Source: Isoetes taiwanensis (taxonomy: Eukaryota > Streptophyta > Lycopodiopsida > Isoetales > Isoetaceae). From it: DNA of 64,000 bases. Position numbers and translations under genes: made by a program. The stretch lies in assembly GCA_021234155.1 (NCBI GenBank), contig JAJEKV010000040.1, positions 3,447,799 through 3,511,798 of the forward strand, written 5' to 3'. A model generated the notes under the pieces. The model saw only the letters and a program-made list of their open reading frames with translations. It was not told where the DNA came from and ran no database searches. Shown here piece by piece: positions 20,906 through 32,302 of this stretch (position 1 is its first letter; every line of letters begins with the position of its first letter).

Positions 20906-23900
20906 ATGATCACATTTGGTACACTTTTTATCAAAAAATCTGGTATTTATCTCAAGCTTGATTCTGGTTTTTTTTTCATCTTGATCATCTTGAGAGCATC
21001 AACTTTTGCATGTCATGAAATTGAAGGCGATGAATTGGAGGCATTAGTGGACAGAAGCTTTGTTTTTCTTGGTGAGCGAAATCTGTCATTGTCATGCAAA
21101 TAAGAAGAAAGGCACAGGTTCAAAGAAAACAAGATTTCAGTGAGGTTGACAGATGTCCATGTTGCAAAAAGACACAAGACTGTGATAGTAGACCTATAAG
21201 AGTAGAGAAAAGTGAATGATAACGTGGACAACAGGGCAGACGTGGTTGGAGAAGATAGAGATGATCATCTTTCATCTGTTTTTGTTTGGATTGATGTCTT
21301 ATGATATGAATGGGAAAGCAATTTTTTGTCTTTGGTGCATCGAGTGCAATAAAAGCTATGGTAAGGGAGACATGACACTATGCAACTTCTTTGCGAGTCA
21401 TATTCTTTCAAAAGCCCATGAAGATAATTATGATCTGAATTTTTCAGGCAATCCATCAATCAATGCAAATGTAGAGGGCATCGTTGAATGGAACAAAGCT
21501 TTAGTTGAACAGTATTTGACAACAGACATTGTTGCTTTTGCTCAAGAGACTGATGTTAATTTTCAACTATATGAAGCTATGTAGCAGGCTATGTAAATCT
21601 AAGTAATATTTGTATAGTTTGTGTCACATGTCAGAGACCTGTTCGCCTATTTCCTTCAATTGGTTCCGTGACAACAAATATGAGAGAGCACATATTATCA
21701 AATAGATATGTCCAGCGCGTATTAGGAAGTGAAAACAAAGCCAAGAAAGCGGAGGAGCCAAATAAAATAGATCTACCAAGAAAGCATGAATCAGATCCTT
21801 CACAAAAGACTTTATTGGGATTTGTAACAAGAGGTATGTTGTTTTCTTTTAAGTTTCGTTGTCCGGCATGAAAATCGATGCCCACTGGTTGTAATGCTTT
21901 GCAGCTACTTCCTTTAAAGTGGATGACGCTAATTCAAGCGACATTAGCGGTAAGAACTTATTATACTATGTCTTTAAATGATGTAATTCTAGATGTATGT
22001 TTATTTATCCTTTACGTACAGGGAATCTAAATGCTTTCTTGAAATACTTGTGTTGGGGTCATTGGCAAATAAGACACCGTATGGAAAAAGAGTGAAAGAT
22101 TTTAGGCCCTTTTTAGACGAGTCTAAGTTCGGAGCGCATTGGTATTGTGAACCAAGTCTTCAAGCCATGTTTGAGGTTAATGGAGAGTGTGTTGTTATCA
22201 ATGGGACATTTAGACACATAAATTGTCATCGGATTAAGGATGTTAATAAGCAGTTTGTGAATTATCAGTGTGCACAAAGATACCAAAGGAGAAAGATTTC
22301 TATATGAGAGTTCATAGACAAAATGAAGGGAAATTAGCGAGAGGATCCAGAATCACGCAAAAGGGCATAAGAATGGATTACATAACTAATGCTGAGAGGC
22401 TTAAAATTGCGCAAGATACGCGGATTCAAATCCAAAAATTGAAAAGAGATCTTTTATTCACTAAAATGAGAGTTGTAGCACTTTCTGTAAAGGCAAGGTC
22501 ATTGAGGAAAAGTTTATGCGAATTCATGAACCGTAAAGATGTGAAAAAATTCTGCAATGACATAGTCGAGGCACATTTCCAAGGTAAGTTTGATGGGAAG
22601 CCTGCTTTATAAAATTTTTTTACTGACATTGTGCAAAATATTACAAGACCAAGGCATATGAAGCGATACACAGATACCACAAAACAATTGTTTGAAACGA
22701 TTAAAATTTTGGGAGGAACAAGAATGCACAATTTCTTGGCTATCAACTTTGCTGGACCTAGCATGTCAACAACAATTACGCACGAGTTATAGATGCCTTT
22801 GAGGTGAATGTGGCCGCCCATTACGCAGGAGTCTTAATGGTAAATCCTTTGCATGCATCTTTACCTAAACTTATGCTGGCCATCCAACTAACATGTAATG
22901 GATTCGATCATTCGGATGTTAGAGCACAATGGGACCATGTCAACAAGTTATGGAATTTGCATTTAAGGTCTATTTTGGGGCCTCTTGTTAGACATAGTTC
23001 CGACGGAGATGCAAGGCGTAGAACCTGCATGGTTGAGAATTATACATCATTGAAACAAAATGGATGTTTTGCTATACATTGGGAAGGATGGGTCTTCAAT
23101 GCAAAGATAAGAGAAGATGACAACGTTTATGGCTTGCATGACCAAGACTTCATTCATAACGGTAAGAAACTTATTAATCCGCTAGATAATGCATCAAGAA
23201 GGCTTTATCTTGGTAATGAGTTCATCCCACTCAATGATGTGTGGCATGTATCCAATAGATTCCATGGAGAACATGGATTGAAGATTGGTGATGTAGAAAG
23301 AAAAGATTGACAAAACTGGAGGGCAGCTCAGAGAATAACATCCCGAAAAGTGCAGGGATGTTTTAAAAAATCTTCGAGAAGATTCATCAGGTCCAGCAAT
23401 ACGAACATTAGGGACTGAAACATATTTGTCTATTGTGGCACTATACATAGATATATTTTTATCGCCTCATATGGACTTATGATCTCGAGTGAAGGCTGCA
23501 TCGATTGTGTCCTTTTTCAGGTTAGTACTAAATTTGTATAATGCTAAAGATCAATCTGCTATAACTTTTATTGAATATTCTTTGTATGTATTGTGTAGAT
23601 TATGGAGGTTATGGATCCTAAAACATGACACGCATAATTTGAACAAAAATTTCATTAGTCGTAAGACGTTCATGGATACTCAGTTATCTTGTCATTATAT
23701 TGTGTTGTTGATAAAGTACTTCAGGAATGATTGCAAGCTTCTACCAGTTCCGTTGGAGTGCAGAGGATTAGATGTATGTGAAAATTTCTTCTCTAAAGTT
23801 GGTGGCATGGTGAGGAATGAGAGGTCATATGATGGAGCAGACTTGCTTGAGAGTGTGAGTGCGTTGAATAGAATGGCAAAATTTGAAGCTTTATTTGATC

Positions 23901-24950
23901 TATTATTTCCTTCTGCACATGCAAAACAAGAAAATATTTGGCATATGCTTGAGAAAAGAGTTGGAGAAGATGGGAGTGAAATATATTGTGACCTTCCTGA
24001 TTATACTCTTGTGGATACAGATGAACAGATTATAGAAGCATTGAAAGAAGGATTTTTATATGCACAAGAATTATGTGAACTGGTTGGTATATGCTGCGTT
24101 GGTAAAAATGACATGGATTGGAGGAATAAATCATGGAAGTTATTACAAGCAGTTGGAAAATGTCCAAGTAGAGGATGAGTCAGACGTTATAGAGGTTATA
24201 GAGGTTGAAAATTCTGGTGTATCTGAAACTCAATGCAGTAAAAAGATTCTTGAGGATGACGAAGAGATGGCAACAAAACTAGAATTAAACCATGTTTTTG
24301 ATGAGTTGCTAGGTGAGAAAGAAGGAGAAAATGATGCTAAAGTTGATCGAATGTGGTAGTAAGTGTTGGCAAAGAGATTTGCAAGACCACCCTTGTTAGT
24401 CAACTAAATGGAAATCCATGGCTATCAAAAGATAGGTTGACAAGGGTGAAAAATCAGCTATACCTTGTTAAATGTAATAAGAATGTTAATATAGCAACTA
24501 TGCTTGGCATTGGGGTAGATTGCACAATCTTTTTTGAAGTTGAGGGAGTCTCTACCGCGGTGTTTACAAGGAAAAGAAAGTCAAGTAGGCAACAAAAGCA
24601 TAGCCCAACTTCTAATGTTACAGAAAAAATAACAAAGGGAGTGTGGTATTTAGGTAGAGTTCTGAGTATGAGAAAAAAGTAAACAGTGCTTGGAAAGAAT
24701 CTAGAGAAGCTATTGATTTGACTAGTCGTCCTTCATATGTTGTAGAGATAAACCTTGCCTGGTATAATAGATACGAATTTGCAGAGGAGTCAATGTTCTT
24801 TACTTGTGATTTATCAAACAATCAAGTGACCTCACTTGAATAAATAATCTCACTTGCTTGTCTAATGTACAATCCAACTACAAGCAGGTATAGCCTAGAT
24901 GAGAATGACAAGGTCCAATTCAATAAATTCTTAAATGATGGTTTCCTTCG
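20906..24950 (+). pseudogene. Relic of a large unidentified gene, probably transposon-encoded
   Basis: Protein-like segments occur in several frames: 21216-21584, 21993-22310, 22310-22612, 22804-23310, 23489-24178, 24060-24359 and 24353-24682. Distinct motifs include SSDGDARRR, GLHDQDFIHNGKKLINPL, PVPLECRGLDVCENFFSKVGG and TLVSQLNGNPWLSKDRLTRV. Their order and continuity suggest one protein of well over 1000 residues. Frameshifts and stops separate many segments, and not all can be introns. The CENFFSKVGG region recalls the spot where some DNA transposases carry a conserved acidic residue near the C-terminus, but I cannot name the family. The relic abuts element III at about 24941. Confidence 0.5.
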
Positions 24951-25204
24951 TTTCACCAAATAGAAGGAAAACAAGGTTCTAGAACTACGAAGGTAGTTAG
25001 CAATTAGTTTTTGTTCTTTCCCCTTTTAGCACCTTATTTAAGTTATTTTTCGTCCCCTTGCTTCCTTATCAGCTCTCATTTGCATCTCCCCTTTCTTCTT
25101 CGTACATTTTGACCCTATCTAGTGCTTCACCGTTTCCTTAGAGTTCTATCTACGGTGTGGCTTTTTAGTCCATCACGTTTCTTAATGTCTCCGCGCTATT
25201 TACT

Positions 25205-25474
25205 ATGGCTCCAAAAGCTAGTGTGTTAAAGCTTAGGAAGAGGCGGGCGACTGATGCTTCTTCTGATGATGTTTCAGCATGGCTTAAAGCCATGGAGGAC
25301 GGGTTGGAAGCCAAGATAGACAGTTTGAAGGGTGTCTTAGAGAGCAGACTGGAAGCAAAAATAGATGATCTGAAGGGCTCAAAGGCGGAAATTGTTGTGG
25401 CATTAGAATCTAAGATCTCATCTCTTCAAGAGGAGATTCATTGGAAGAACAAGGAACCAAGAGCTCTATCCTGA
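25205..25474 (+). CDS. Small coiled-coil protein of element III
   Basis: The ATG at 25205 lies about 100 bp after the end of A1. It starts an 89-residue protein with a basic N-terminus (KLRKRRATD) and then a heptad-like charged helix with a duplicated LEAKID(S/D)LKG unit. It resembles gag-like or coiled-coil proteins of non-autonomous retroelements, but no zinc knuckle is present. A second frame, 25441-25743, overlaps its end and may be its continuation after a frameshift. Confidence 0.5.
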   Translation: MAPKASVLKLRKRRATDASSDDVSAWLKAMEDGLEAKIDSLKGVLESRLEAKIDDLKGSKAEIVVALESKISSLQEEIHWKNKEPRALS

Positions 25475-25743
25475 AGTTCCATGAGAATATCAAACAATTT
25501 GATTTCTTGAATCAATTAGAGAACTCCTTCGCAGATTTAGAATGCCATTTGCAGTTGCACAAGACCCTTGATGCAGCAGCCAAGGACATCATTGACAAAG
25601 GTAATTCTTTAATTGCTAACATGAAAAATTTAATCTGCATCAGAGATAGGGAAGGGCCAAGAGTTGTAGAATTCTATGAGATGGGGGCTTTAATCCTTTC
25701 TGATATGAAGAACGACCCAAATATGGGGATTTTACCATGCTAA
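25441..25743 (+). CDS. Second ORF of element III, possible continuation
   Basis: It is 100 codons, offset by +2 relative to the first ORF and overlapping its last 34 bases. The product is helical (FLNQLENSFADLECHLQ) and ends at a stop 170 bp before the copia insertion. One indel would fuse both ORFs into a protein of about 180 residues. Function unknown. Confidence 0.45.
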   Translation: MEEQGTKSSILKFHENIKQFDFLNQLENSFADLECHLQLHKTLDAAAKDIIDKGNSLIANMKNLICIRDREGPRVVEFYEMGALILSDMKNDPNMGILPC

Positions 25744-25914
25744 GAGCTTTACTAAATATTATTTGGCTCTAAGGATCTGTGGTAAGTCTTCCAAAAGGCT
25801 CAGAATGTTTGTCAGTTCATGCTAAGAATAATTTTAGTTCAGTTATTTTGCTTAAAGAAAAATAATTTTGGTTCAGTTGATTAGTCTAGTTGTTTCTACT
25901 TAAGTAGTCTTTTC

Positions 25915-26850
25915 TGTTTGAAAGTTCATCTCATGATAGTTCATATGATTGCCTATTTGACACGAAATTATTCAAGCAAAGTTGTGATTCTAAGGGAGAT
26001 CATAGAAGGTTGGAACATGACAGTGAAGTTGAAATATTATTAAAAGAAAGTTCACCTCATGATTAATTATTTAAGTGGTGATGATTGCTTGTGACAGGAA
26101 ATTTACAAACAATTGCTTGGAACTGGTTTTAACCATAGGGGAATGATGTGTGAATATGACAGTGAATAGTCACAGTTGAAACAGAGATGCAGTTGTGTGA
26201 ATATGACATTGAACAGCCACAGTTGAGACAGGGATGCAGTGCCAGCATAAATTGCCCTATGCAAATATGTTCATACAAAGGAAAAATGTAAAGGTTGGTT
26301 GTATAGGAAAGTAAAAGAGGGTTGCGATTGGTCACCTATATATATCGAATCAATTGTATACATTATATTTAAAGCTTGAACCATTGACAGGGCTTTATTT
26401 TGAGAAAGTTGACCTAGAGCTAACTCGGTCCAATAAGCAAAAGCCAGTCCATCTTTGATCAACCACGGTCGAATGATCTGGTTACAGATAGATGATGGAG
26501 CTCGGTGGTTACCATAACCGCCGGGCCCAACAATGTAAATAGAAGAAGAATCGACTGAACAGTAGTGAGCAAAATTCATTCAAGATCCCTTTTAGTAAGA
26601 TAATGGTCTTGTATTATTGTGATTATATAGACCTTGTGTATTTGGAGAAATGGACATTTGAGATATTGCTGGCTTAGTAGAATTGAGTTGGTCTTGCCAT
26701 TAAATTGAAAATGCTGTTTGTCATTTGAACTACATGAGAAATTAATTGATCATGACTTCAACTTGTGATATGTTTGTATGAAGGAAACTCAGTGTTTGAA
26801 TTCAAATATTATACTGCTATCAGTAGTGAGATTTGTCTAAGATACTAACA
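25915..26850 (+). repeat. Copia 5' LTR (936 bp)
   Basis: It runs from tgtttgaaagttc to gatactaaca. Compared with 29661-30600 it has scattered substitutions and a few short indels, for instance around 26320-26350 and 26700, and is about 98-99 percent alike by eye. Confidence 0.95.
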
Positions 26851-26868
26851 TTGGTATCAGAGCTAGTT
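26851..26868 (+). promoter_or_regulatory. Primer binding site
   Basis: Directly after the 5' LTR the sequence reads ttggtatcagagctag. TGGTATCAGAGC is the usual plant retroelement primer site, complementary to the 3' end of initiator methionine tRNA. Confidence 0.93.
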
Positions 26869-26876
26869 ACAACAAA

Positions 26877-27130
26877 ATGTCCAGCAGATTTGGAGCAGGC
26901 CTTTTGAGTGCCATAGATGTATTTAAAGGAGACTCAGGCTTCCAAGTATGGAAGGAGAAAATCAAGCATGTGTTGCAGGTAGAAGACCTGTGGGACTTGA
27001 TAGATTCTGCTGAAGGAGAATCTAGAGTCAGGAGCTTCACAAGCAGAACTGTTGAAGGGAGTTCTAACTCAGCTGATGGAGAGACTGTTGAGGTTATCAG
27101 TGAGACATCAGCTAGAAGGGGAGTGGGAGA
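26877..27130 (+). pseudogene. Copia gag, N-terminal part
   Basis: The ATG at 26877 follows the primer site by a few bases. The first 45 residues contain FKGDSGFQVWKEKIKHVL and LWDLID, typical of the copia gag N-terminus. The gag core that should follow is missing, and the frame soon enters the inverted block, so no functional capsid protein is encoded. Confidence 0.75.
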
Positions 27131-28061
27131 TAGTTTTAAGCATTCTTTCTGCTTCTATTTTAGTTTTTGCAATGGTTCTCATGAACATGGATATGTTACC
27201 TAAGCTGGATACTGCTCGAGACATGGCCAACACTTGTTGCTGCTGAGTGTACATTACTCCAGCTCCCTCTAAGTCTGCAATTACATTGTCAGATTTCTGA
27301 AGAAAGGCATTCATACCATATAGGTTCCCCACTCTTTTGCCAAGAAATTTTAATATATTCCCTTCATATATTTTACATTCCATCTGCTCAAATACTACTT
27401 TGAATCCCATGTCAACAAGCTGAGAGACTAAAATGAGATTCCTTACTAAACTAGGCACACAAAAAACATTTTTCAAGTTTATAGCATTTCCTTCCAAATC
27501 ATACAGTTCTAATACTCCTACTTGCTCTATTTTCTGCAGCTGCCCGTTGCCAACTTGAATGTGACCTCCCATGTTTCCACTGCATTCTTTAAGAATTTTG
27601 GATGTGCAAGCTATGGATTTCTCAGCTCCACTATCTATAATTATGAAGTCATCATTGTTAGTTTTGCTGTCAGAAACCATGAATATATCAGAGTTGCTTA
27701 CCTCCTCTTCTTCATTTGGTTCATCTTCTAATTTAACCTCCTCGGCTATGTTGGCTTCATGATTAATGGATCTTCCCCTACCACGACCTCTTCCCCTTGA
27801 TCCAGACCCTCTGCCACCTTTTGGTTTACTCCTGGAATCACTACTTTTTGGTGTGGAGCAGGTTGAGGCAATATGTCCCCTGCCTCCACAATTGTAACAG
27901 TAAATTTCCTTTGACAATGTTGGACAATTTACCTTAAGATGGCCATACTTGTTGCAGTTATAGCATGGCCCTATCTTGCTGTCATTTTTCCCCTTTACAT
28001 ACAAAATTTGTGAGGTTTCCTCCTCACCCATTGAAATGATGATTAAGCAGGGGCTAATCAA
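27108..28061 (-). pseudogene. Inverted copia block: gag zinc knuckles, protease, pre-integrase
   Basis: On the minus strand this 317-codon frame carries two CCHC knuckles (CYNCNKYGHLKVNC and CYNCGGRGHIASTC), a Gly/Arg-rich linker, and the aspartic protease start FIIIDSGAEKSI. It ends with the usual LVSQLVDMGFKV and NLYGMNAF pre-integrase approach. In an ordinary copia element this block is on the same strand as gag and RT. Here it is flipped between the gag start (before about 27130) and the integrase zinc region (after about 28040). Confidence 0.85.
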
Positions 28062-28240
28062 ATCCTCAAATAAAGAACACCATCAGATATGTCAAGGTTG
28101 CATGATGGGTAAACAGAGTAGACTTCCATTTAGTAAATCCAAAAGAAGAGCAGATGGAATACTAGATCTTATTCACACAGACCTATGTGGACCATTAAAT
28201 GTGACAGGTAAAAACAGGTTGACAATCGAGGTGAGACATT
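28040..28240 (+). pseudogene. Copia integrase N-terminal remnant
   Basis: The plus strand resumes with HHQICQGCMMGKQSR and LDLIHTDLCGPLNV, the end of the pre-integrase domain and the start of the integrase core. The next residues are already close to reverse transcriptase, so nearly the whole integrase core is deleted. Confidence 0.8.
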
Positions 28241-28832
28241 AATTGTACTTGAGGCTGGAATACCCGAGAATTTTGATGATGCAATACAAAGCTTGGAGGC
28301 AAACAGTTGGAAACGGGCCATGGATGAAGAGATGAATTCTTTTGTAAGAACATCTACATATGAAGTTGTAGACCTGCCAAAGAATAAACATGTAATTGAG
28401 AGCAAGTGGCTCTATAAGTTAAAAATAGATGCTGAAGGCCATACTAAACACAAAGCCAAACTGGTGGCACATGGAGTTTCCCAAAAAGAAGGTGAGGATT
28501 ATGGAGAAACTTATTCTCCAGTAGTAAAAATAGCAAGTCTCAGAATGATAATTGCATTAGCAAATGCTATGGATCTTGAGTTACATCATATGGATGTGAA
28601 AACCGCCTTTTTAAATGCTGATTTGGAAGAAGATGTCTATATGGCTCAAGCACCTGGGTATGAGGTTGGAAAAGAAAAAGTCTGGACGCTTAACAAATCA
28701 GTGTACGGGCTTAAACAATCACCTAGGCAATGGTATAAATGCATTGATGGATACTTGAAGGAGAAAGGGTTCAGAAAATTGAATAATGATGGAAATGTGT
28801 ATGTATATGAAGGAAAGGATGGGCACTGCTAA
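28241..28832 (+). pseudogene. Copia reverse transcriptase, truncated
   Basis: It contains SWKRAMDEEMNSF, SKWLYKLKID, ETYSPVVKIASLRMIIALA, HHMDVKTAFLNADLEEDVYM and SVYGLKQSPRQWY, the standard RVT_2 order. The frame stops at 28832 before the catalytic YVDD segment. The following bases jump to the connection region (QAVLNKFNMEECNEVNTP), so the active-site segment was deleted. Confidence 0.92.
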
Positions 28833-28849
28833 TAGGAATATATATTCAA

Positions 28850-29647
28850 GCAGTCTTGAACAAGTTCAATATGGAGGAGTGCAATGAGGTCAACACTCCA
28901 ATACTTCCAGGATGCAAATTATCAAAGGAGATGTGCCCAAAGACAAGAAAAGAAGAAGAAGAGATGAGCAAAATACCATAGAGGCAACTAACTGGGAGTC
29001 TATTATTTATTGCAAATAATACCAGACCAGATATCTCGTTTGTTGTAAATGTACTAACTAGATACAACAACAACCCAGGAAAGGGTCATTGGATAGCTGC
29101 CAAAAGAGTCCTTAGATATCTAAAAGGTACATTGAATGTTGGAATTCAATATGACACTAACAGTTTGAATCTAGAAGCCTACTGTGATGCAGATTGGTGT
29201 GGGGATCCTGATGAGAGAAGATCAACTTCAGGGTATTTATTAAAATTAGGAGGAGGCCCTATTAGCTGGAGAAGCAAAAAACAATCAGCAGTAGCTCTAT
29301 CAACAGCAGAAGCTGAGTATGCTGCATCAACATTGGCAGCAAAAGAAATTATATGGACAAGGAGATTCTTGGAAGAGATTGGCCTGATACAAACTGAAGG
29401 TACTGTTTTGAATAGTGACAGTCAAAGTTGTATAGCAATGACAAAGAATACGATTTTACATGAGAGAACCAAACACATAGAGATGGAGTTGCATTTTATA
29501 AGAGATATGGTGAACAAAAAGTTAATACAAATGAAGCATGTGAAATCAGAGGATCAGTTAGCAGACTTACTCACAAAAGCAGTCTGCTGCAGTAAATTTA
29601 AAATTCTGACAGAAAGGATGGGATGTAAACCAGTTACATTATCATGA
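28850..29647 (+). pseudogene. Copia RT connection and RNase H
   Basis: After a stop near 28980 the frame continues RQLTGSLLFI and NTRPDISFVVNVL. RNase H then starts with EAYCDADWCGDPDERRSTSG and runs through ALSTAEAEY, SDSQSCIAM and RTKHIEMELHFIRD to LLTKA. Key acidic residues of the RNase H fold are present. The stop codon at 29645-29647 lies directly before the polypurine tract. Confidence 0.9.
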
Positions 29648-29660
29648 GCTGAAAGAGGAA
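29645..29660 (+). promoter_or_regulatory. Polypurine tract of the copia element
   Basis: The purine-rich gagctgaaagaggaa lies immediately before the TG of the 3' LTR, where plus-strand synthesis is primed. Confidence 0.8.
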
Positions 29661-30600
29661 TGTTTGAAAGTTCATCTCATGATAGTTCATATGATTGCCT
29701 ATTTGACACGAAATTATTCAAGCAAAGTTGTGATTCTAAGGGAGATCATAGAAGGTTGGAACATGACAGTGAAGTTGAAATATTATTAAAAGAAAGTTCA
29801 CCTCATGATTAATTATTTAAGTGGTGATGATTGCTTGTGACAGGAAATTTACAAACAATTGCTTGGAACTGGTTTTAACCATAGGGGAATGATGTGTGAA
29901 TATGACAGTGAATAGTCACAGTTGAAACAGAGATGCAGTTGTGTGAATATGACATTGAACAGCCACAGTTGAGACAGGGATGCAGTGCCAGCATAAATTG
30001 CCCTATGCAAATATGTTCATACAAAGGAAAAATGTAAAGGTTGGTTGTATAGGAAAGTAAAGAAAAGGGTTGCAGTTGGTCACCTATATATATCGAATCA
30101 GTGTATACATTATATTTAAAGCTTGAACCATTGACAGGGCTTTATTTTGAGAAAGTTGACCTAGAGCTAACCCGGTCCAATAAGCAAAAGCCAGTCCATC
30201 TTTGATCAACCACGGTCGAATGATCTGGTTACAGATAGATGATGGAGCTCGGTGGTTACCATAACCGCCGGGCCCAATAATGTAAATAGAAGAAGAATCG
30301 ATTGAACAGTAGTGAGCAAAATTCATTCAAGATCCCTTTTGGTAAGATAATGGTCTTGTATTATTGTGATTATATAGACCTTGTGTATTTGGAGAAATGG
30401 ACATTTGAGATATTGCTGGCTTAGTAGAATTGAGTTGGTCTTGCCATTAAAAATTGAAAATGTTGTTTGTCATTTGAACTACATGAGAAATTAATTGATC
30501 ATGACTTCAACTTGTGATATGTTTGTATGAAGGAAACTCAGTGTTTGAATTCAAATATTATACTGCTATCAGTAGTGAGATTTGTCTTGAGATACTAACA
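29661..30600 (+). repeat. Copia 3' LTR (940 bp)
   Basis: Direct repeat of 25915-26850, followed by target duplication TTTTC at 30601-30605. Confidence 0.95.
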
Positions 30601-31601
30601 TTTTCGCCTCAGTTTGTCTACTTTTGAGAAATAAGGTTGTGTTTTGGTTGCCTTAGAATGAGACAGAGTTTTAGAGAGATATTTTTGGGGATAGTTGGTT
30701 TCCAGAGCTTTTATAATGGTTGATCTTGTTCCTATTTTTAGTGTTTTCAAGTAAGGCCAGCCGAATCTCAATAGATGTGATCTTTGTTGCTATTTATATA
30801 TAGTCTTTTACAAATAAAAACCTTGCCATGTGTTTTGCATGTTTCTTATCTGCTTGTCTTACCATGTTTGCGATTTTTACTGAAGCTTTTCACGGCCCTG
30901 TATTTAGTTCTCAGCCAAGATGTGGGGCCGCCAGATCTTCGCATGCCAAGATATGCGACGGCCAGAACTTTCGCCCTCTGCAAGAGACCTATCTGATCCG
31001 TTTGGCAGTTTTTTTCCCATTCTAATGCTTTGTTGCTCTTGCATATCAAATTTATGTTGTTTAGCCCGATAATAGATGCCCATGTTAATAATATTTTTTT
31101 TAATTGGTACCTAGTAGTGATCGCTATATGCTCGATATAAATTCGATGTGATGATTAAGTAGATGAGACCTTCCTAATGCTATATTGCCATGTTTGGTTA
31201 TTGATAGCTAAATGATGTTTGGGTTCAATTGTTGTTCTGTGGCTATGTATGGTTGCTTGATATGCCAAACAGTTGCCTTTTCCTTGTCCTTTGCGTCTCC
31301 CAACCATAACTCTACCCTTTACCATAGATAATTTTTCGGCCTTTCGCTATACCATTTGTTATTGTTATTCGCCATGTATTCATGCTCGTCAATTGCGCTT
31401 GGAGATTTTTTGACAGTATGTGACCTTCTGTGGGAAGTTCTTTATTTCCTACCCAATACCTTCTATGGGAAGTTGTTTATTTCCTACCCAATTCTCAATG
31501 CATACGAATAACTTTTAGTTTTTTCTTATCCTTCGTCAAGCTTAATTAGATTACATTGTTTTTGTTCTGCCTCTTCTTCAGCATTCTTGCCTGTGTTTTT
31601 C

Positions 31602-31669
31602 CATAGTAGTTCTAGAAATTTGTTTTCCTTCGTTTCACTGGATAGAAGGAAAACAAAGTTCTAGAACTA
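31602..31669. other. Long hairpin across the b1/A2 junction of element III
   Basis: The 25-nt arm from tagttctagaa to ttttccttc and the arm from gaaggaaaac to ttctagaacta are inverted repeats with one mismatch, separated by about 13 nt. The left arm spans the end of b1 and the start of A2. Elements I and II have equivalent hairpins of different sequence at the same junction. Confidence 0.85.
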
Positions 31670-31847
31670 CGAAGGTAGTTAGCAGTTAGTTTTTGTTCTT
31701 TCCCCTTCCAGCACCTTATTTAAGTTATTTTTTGTCCCCTTGCTTCCTTATCAGCTCTCATTTGCATCTCCCCTTGCTTCTTCGTATGTTTCGGCCCCAA
31801 CCCCCCCACCCTGCTCCCGATGTATACCTTATTGTAACTTACATCTA

Positions 31848-31927
31848 GTTGGAGGCCCAAGTGTCTGGTTGAAGGCCCTCGTGCCTGGATGGAGGCCCTC
31901 GTGCCTAGTTGGAGGCCCTCGTGCCTG
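31848..31927. repeat. 20-bp unit repeated four times
   Basis: The unit gttggaggccctcgtgcctg and variants occur at 31848, 31868, 31888 and 31908, in part C of element III. It has no counterpart in C of elements I and II. Confidence 0.85.
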
Positions 31928-32118
31928 GATAAGCCTTAGCGGCTTTTGGTTTATTTTTCTTGTGTGTGCAAGGAAATAGTTGGTGAGCGCATTTTATAGC
32001 TAGGCATTTTGAACGAGGGTGTTGGATTCTAGACTCATGATGAAGATTAATAGAGAAGACACTTCAAACTTCATAGCATGAGGGTATAGGGTGTTTTAGG
32101 ATTTTTGTTCCTAGCATA

Positions 32119-32206
32119 GGTTAGTGATCCCATTATTATCAGGGTTTTTCCTCGAAAACCCAAAAGGGCGAGGTTTTTTAATCCCGATCATAATGATTTC
32201 ACTACC
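32119..32206 (+). other. Structured stem-loop module, copy 3 (element III)
   Basis: The loop core agggtttttcctcgaaaacc and gggcgagg-ttttttaatcccg is nearly identical to the other copies, but the stem is a different sequence. Arm ggttagtgatcccattattatc (32119-32140) pairs with gatcataatgatttcactacc (32186-32206). Conservation of pairing without conservation of sequence indicates selection on structure. Confidence 0.82.
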
Positions 32207-32302
32207 TCGCTAAAATATATACTTGTCTTGGTTATCAAGGGGATGCTAATAAGCAGCATTCATTAGCATTCTTGTCTATGTTTTTCCATAGTAGTTCTAG
32301 AA

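Larger units (their letters stand above)
25915..30600 (+). mobile_element. Ty1/copia retrotransposon, recent but internally rearranged
   Basis: 5' LTR 25915-26850 and 3' LTR 29661-30600 both start TG and end CA. The five bases TTTTC precede 25915 and follow 30600, a clean target duplication. A primer site like the initiator-Met tRNA 3' end and a polypurine tract are in place. Inside, gag is plus strand, but the zinc-knuckle and protease block is on the minus strand, most of integrase is missing, and reverse transcriptase lacks its YVDD segment. The LTRs differ at only about a dozen positions, so this defective copy moved recently and needed enzymes supplied in trans. Confidence 0.93.
24941..32302 (+). 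mobile_element. Composite split-repeat element III, interrupted by a copia element
   Basis: A1 is 24941-25108, b1 31580-31617, A2 31622-31790, C follows to 32264, and b2 is 32265-32302. b1 and b2 share about 35 of 38 bases (gcattcttg, ttttccatagtagttctagaa). The internal part holds two small ORFs and a 4.7 kb copia insertion at 25915-30600. Without it and its target duplication the element is about 2.7 kb. A contains a TATA-like cttatttaagtt. The layout equals that of elements I and II although the terminal sequences are unrelated. No polymerase gene of its own is visible. Confidence 0.72.

Noticed and set aside
31848-31927. CRISPR-like array
   Set aside because: Units are directly adjacent without spacers and the context is a plant transposon; it is a simple tandem repeat.
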